A DNA stretch of 64,000 nucleotides from Coffea arabica. Its lineage: Eukaryota; Streptophyta; Magnoliopsida; Gentianales; Rubiaceae. The stretch lies in the NCBI RefSeq assembly GCF_036785885.1, contig NC_092312.1, positions 16,448,001 to 16,512,000 of the forward strand, written 5' to 3'. A program made the position numbers and the translations under genes. Position 1 is the stretch's first letter; the number at the start of each line of letters is the position of its first letter. Shown in pieces: positions 59,710 to 64,000 of the stretch. The notes beneath the pieces are model-generated. The model was not told the origin of the DNA, ran no database searches, and was given only the letters and a program-made list of their open reading frames with translations.

Positions 59710-62700
59710 CTACTTAGTGACAACTGAAGAAGGTTGGTCCTGATTGGACGGCTGCACTGAACTTCCTGCAATAGTTGCAGGTAGAAATGAGCTTGACGCT
59801 GGATTTGATGCTATTATGGGTTTAGAAACCGGTGGCCTTGGAGAGATCATACCAATAATGGGCCTCGGTGCAGAGTTTGCAAAAGCCATTGCCACTCTGT
59901 TGACAGGCAATTGTTGTGACATTGTCCGAGAACCTGGCTTCCCAAGTCGAGTTGCTATTATTTGCGCCCGCTCGTGAAAAAGCCTCTGCTTTGACCTTTC
60001 CAACTGCTCCCGAACTCTCATTACAACATTCTCCATATCATTGAAAAAAGCCAACTTGGTTTCCAACTTGTGCAACTACAAAACAGGTATTCTTTAAAGC
60101 AACAAAACTTTAAATAATGGGAAAGTCTAATAAATTGGCCAACCTAGCTAGCCCATTATTACCCATTCAATCACTAAGCAGCGTAAGAGGTTCAGGCCCT
60201 AGACAGACTTAGAGAAGTCAATTGATAGATATTTCACGCCAAACATAACTTACAATCTATAATAAATTCTAAAACTCTTCTTTTGCTAATTCTCACTTTT
60301 CATCAGTCCAACACATGACACGGGAAAATAACTAGTTGAAAGTCAAATAATCTTATCAGACAACTTGAGAAACATATGCTATGTTTCTCAATGACGTTTA
60401 GACACATTTTCAATATGGAAAAGAGAATGAAACTGTTTTTAACAGCTAAAGAATGACAAGCGAACCAGCTAAACTTGCATTGTTTTATCCCCAGGTGTCG
60501 TGCTCAATAGCTTAAAAATACATTAATAAATAAAGGTCCAACTAGTGCAACTACAAAACAGGGATTCTTTAAAGCAATAAAACTTGCATTGTTTTATCCC
60601 CAGGTGTCTTGCTTAGTAGCTGAAAAATACATTAATAAATAAAGGTCCACCTAACAAACTAGCAATCGACAAGAGCACTTAGCTTTCACTAATTGGTTTA
60701 AGTAATTGAAGCCTCATGATGAAGCTTTGGTTGGTAATAACTGTACCTGCTTTTCAATTAAGAGTGCAGCAAGTCGTTGAATTTGTTGTTCTTCTTGCTT
60801 AGCTAGAAGCTTTGCCTTCACTGCAGCAGCTGATAGAGCAGTAACCGCAGCTCGCTTTATCTTATCAGTAGCAAGATCATTTTTCATCCCCGAAGCACAT
60901 TTCTCCTCATCAATGATATCTTTAGCTTCTGCATCAGCAAGCAGCAAAATCTAAGAAAAATACTACCAACTTTGTCAAGTATAATAAGAGTTCTAAGTAG
61001 TAGCAAATCCTTAAAGAGGGGCAAATGGTGGATGTTTATATTTTATTCCCCTATAAAATCACACAATAGGTCATGAATTTGAATCTGTCAATTTTTTTAT
61101 CAAATTGCAGAACATACATGGAGCATGGTGTACTTGACAGCTTTAATCACTAGACCCTCCCATTCTCCTCAATGTTATCTGACTTTTTTTGCAAATTAAT
61201 TCCTATTGACATCCAAAGGCTGTTTTAAGCATGTTCATCTACCTACAAGAAAGACCCTCATTAGAAGCAGTCTAGTTCAACAAAATTTTCTTCTAGCACA
61301 CCTTTATTTGCTTCATTCTCTGCCACCAAATTTGAAGCAGTTAGTTCCACACGATCTTTCATTTCCAAGTCCATATCCTTTGAAACATCCGCTGATTCAG
61401 AAGGTTCCCCCAGTGGGGCTGCATCATCTGGCTCCTTCTCAAAACCAGGAGGAACTTCCACTTCCATTGCTAAGTCATCTGATTTCTCAGCATTCGCTGG
61501 CTCCTGTTCCTTCGGGACATCTGGTTTATCTGATTCAATGACATGTGTAGGTTCTGATTCCTCATTAGTTGTTGTTTCATTAGTTTCCTTGGCAAATGCA
61601 GGTTCATCTACACATGCAAGACTTGGAGAAGCCAGTGGTCTCTCTTCTTCCACAACAGAATCCTTCTTAATCTTGTTGTCCTCCTCAGTTGATAAATGGG
61701 CTCCATCAACAACTGGGCTCAAGTTCTCTTCACGCTTTTCAGGGTATTGCTCATCACTTCTAGGAGTTTCTTGCTCAACCATTTCAGCAGGTCTGCATAT
61801 CTTATGTCACAATCAGAACCAATGCTTAAATTATTAATTTAGTTCGTAAACAAGCTCACCAACCTTTCAGAAAGAACAGAGTTTTTTTCATCAGGTGGAT
61901 CTTCCAAGCGGAAACAGTGTCTCATTGCCAGCTGATCACCAGTACAGTTGCCAGAAATGGATTTTAAAGAGCTACGTGCAGAGGCGGTGGCAACATTAGG
62001 TTCCAATAGTCTTACTAGGAATGCAACCTAATATGAGAAAGCCAAATTTTGAACAAAGTTAGAAACAAGACAAAAATTTAATAACTGTCTTCATTTGTCT
62101 AAAAGTAATTAGTGCTAATCTGCACATTTTTAAGTATGGAATGATGTGACTGTCACTAAACAAGTGTTTATTTTCCAAAATTCAGCTTATCGCTTTCCAG
62201 GTTTTAGAAGAAAATTTAAGGAAAATATAAGCTTACGAGCAAAATCTTGCATTGCTAACTGGAAAACCTCAAATGATGTAACAGTTGAATTAATTACATA
62301 ATTAAGCCAATCTCAATTCACTTCAACAGAGAGAGACTAAGCGAGTAATTTGGGCCACATAAGGAAACAAAACCCACATACCAGTGTCATCACAGGATTA
62401 CCAGCTTCAGCAAAAGAAAGCCGTTCACCCGGCGAAGGGAGAGAATTAACAATTTCAAATGCTTCAGTTAGTGCTTTCACAGCAAAATTCTCACCAACTT
62501 CACAGACTGTTGATCCATCAGTGTCTTCAGGCTTTGAACTTTCCATCGGAGAAGATGAAGGGTCGTCATCTTTTGCCTTGACCTTGCTCTCAGCTGTTTC
62601 AGGACCATCTTTTGGAGCTGAAGTATCATCATTAATTGGAACTGCATCTGAATTTCCTTTAGAAGGAATGTCACTTTCATCGCAACTATCCAAGAATGTA

Positions 62701-62954
62701 TCTTCAATTGGCATTTGGACAAAATGCAAAATACACTGAGCTTTAGTTTTAGTAGCGACATGCTCAGCAATCTCATTCCAATTTTCCTTGAAAAGTTCCA
62801 AAGCTTCAAGGAGTAGGAGGGTCTCCTGATCTGTCCAATTTCCGCCACTAGCACCACCGGCCTCAGCAGGCTCCATCACAATAAAATCGGACGGGGACAT
62901 ATCAGAACCGAACTTCCCATTGTTAAAACATTCAGTGCATAAATCAAAATCTGC
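59710..62954 (-). CDS. SWI3D: SWI/SNF subunit SWI3D, C-terminal part (5' end beyond window)
   Basis: Visible reverse-strand exons are 62954-62382, 62027-61864, 61792-61302, 60928-60747 and 60075-59710, about 591 residues. The first begins with the end of a ZZ-type zinc finger (ADFDLCTECFNNGKFG). The SANT domain follows (GGNWTDQETLLLLEALELF to QCILHFVQMPIEDTF), then a long acidic Glu/Pro-rich region, a helical coiled coil (ALSAAAVKAKLLAKQEEQQI, LHKLETKLAFFNDMENVVMR) and a Pro-rich tail. SWI3D is a core scaffold of plant SWI/SNF remodellers. The exon 61302/60928 junction is the least certain; an acceptor about 24 bases earlier (ILLLADA) is possible. The upstream intron is at least 1 kb and runs off the right edge. 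Confidence 0.92.
60474..60652. repeat. Tandem duplication, 109-bp period, in a SWI3D intron
   Basis: CTTGCATTGTTTTATCCCC begins at 60474 and again at 60583; both copies run on to AAATACATTAATAAATAAAG and GGTCCA. Between them the unit also holds a copy (60545-60582) of the sequence at 60070-60108, which is the exon boundary of the last SWI3D exon. Confidence 0.8.
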
Positions 62955-64000
62955 CTGTGTAACAGAGATACAATCAGCAGGAGTGAAATTTCAGGAATAT
63001 TATAAGAACCCAGTCCAATATTGGTGGCAAAATAGCACCTTTAACGTCATGCATTATTGGCAAGTATTGTTGAAATAAAAAATTAACAATTAAAAAAAGT
63101 TTAAAAGGCAACAAGAGCTCCTCAAAACATATGTCAATTTCATGGAGTACGCCTATTTCTTTGTTTGCAATAGAAAGGATCCCTTCTTTTTAAAGTTACA
63201 CAAACAAACAACCCCATATTGTGCAAGAGATATAAATAAGTCTTTCTTGGTGGCATTTTGACTACATAAATTGACCTAAACCAATAGCGTTTTTTGGTAA
63301 GGCTAAAATGATCTTGGAATAAAAACGAAATGCATTTTGTCATCTTCGTCCGCAATTAAATGAAGTGCAGCAAATTTTGGTCAAAGATTAGCTTTAGATC
63401 CCTTGTCAGACACTATAAGTATTCTTCTATGTTTATAATCAGTGCCAATAAGGTCCAATTGCCATCTCTGCATATTTCTATCAAATGAAGGCAGATTTTG
63501 ACCAATAATTAGGTTTAGATCACTTATAATATTCAATGACTTCAACTTTTAGAATCTGTGAAAATTTTGATTACTATTTTGATCAGTGCATCCTGTATTA
63601 TGGTAAACTTTTGTACAATCAATAAGCAAGCATGACAATGTTATATCCCCATAAGTGACATAAAGCAGTTGATAATCAGCGATCTGAAGATAAAATGGAT
63701 ATAGATGGCAAATTGAGTTAAATATTATATGTTATACATTCATTGGAGACAATAAATACACAAGGCATGTTAGGGAGAGTTTATGTGGCAAATAGGGGTG
63801 AGTGTATATCGAAAATTTTGCAATCAGACGCAAATGACATAAAATAATTGACTCTACTCGCTGTTTTAGATTCCAGATATCTATATTTTGTCGTTGCCTC
63901 ATTAAATATTTTGCTTGAGCATGCATATCAAATATGGTCAAGCGAAACTTTACCTTCGAATCTTACTTTGCAACCAATCCACATAATTTTAGTCTTCCCT
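62955..64000 (-). other. SWI3D intron running off the window
   Basis: AT-rich sequence with no frame resembling the expected upstream part of SWI3D (SWIRM domain or first half of the ZZ finger). The acceptor is at 62955-62956 on the reverse strand; the donor must lie beyond 64000 unless a small exon was missed. Confidence 0.6.

Noticed and set aside
1-64000. CRISPR array, bacterial operon, intact tRNA or rRNA gene, or full-length retroelement
   Set aside because: No regularly spaced repeats, polycistronic layout, tRNA or rRNA sequence, or long retroelement coding region was found on either strand; the DNA is ordinary plant nuclear sequence.

Overview
This is a stretch of nuclear genome from a flowering plant, most likely a core eudicot. 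The evidence is intron-rich genes with GT-AG junctions, AT-rich spacers full of small inverted-repeat transposons, and plant-only families (PERK kinase, GH17 plus X8 glucanase, RABG3 Rab7, SWI3D). Splice junctions were assigned by hand from reading frame, phase and remembered family sequences. The resulting protein lengths (Rab7 206 aa, G-beta 377 aa, gamma-COP 889 aa, CAP 471 aa) agree with the known families.

Layout, left to right. 1-2.8 kb (+): At1g01500-like membrane-anchored protein with a leader intron. 4.5-6.4 kb (-): BTB/POZ protein of the At1g63850 type. 6.4-12 kb: gene-poor, repeat-rich spacer. 12.1-16.6 kb (+): membrane-anchored receptor-like kinase of the At4g34500 type. 18.7-22.9 kb (+): cyclase-associated protein CAP1. 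25.7-29.5 kb (+): secreted beta-1,3-glucanase (GH17 plus X8/CBM43). 33.0-36.0 kb (+): heterotrimeric G-protein beta subunit AGB1. 36.7-37.6 kb (+): intronless organellar mTERF protein. 38.6-46.2 kb (-): coatomer gamma subunit in 18 exons. 48.0-51.6 kb (-): proline-rich PERK kinase. 54.7-57.5 kb (+): Rab7 GTPase (RABG3). 59.7 kb to the right edge (-): C-terminal part of SWI3D, a SWI/SNF subunit.

Seven of these genes recall, in order, the Arabidopsis block At4g34430-At4g34500 (SWI3D, PERK, coatomer gamma, AGB1, glucanase 7, CAP1, kinase). The BTB, mTERF and Rab7 genes and the At1g01500-like gene are extra. This is conserved collinearity, not an operon: each gene has its own transcript. Broad themes are actin and vesicle traffic (CAP1, gamma-COP, Rab7), cell-wall sensing and remodelling (PERK, glucanase) and signalling (G-beta, two kinases).

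The spacers carry a Stowaway MITE, a hAT-like element with an 8-bp target duplication, several MITEs with GTTTGGATTG-type ends, two elements rich in CTCGAG-like words, a pair of related dispersed repeats 42 kb apart, a very short tRNA-headed SINE-like insert with target duplication, and long C/G homopolymers. I saw no CRISPR array, rRNA, intact tRNA gene or clearly new multi-gene system. The less ordinary signals are structural: intron duplications next to splice acceptors in AGB1 and SWI3D, a GC-AG intron in CAP1, and the mobile-element remnants.
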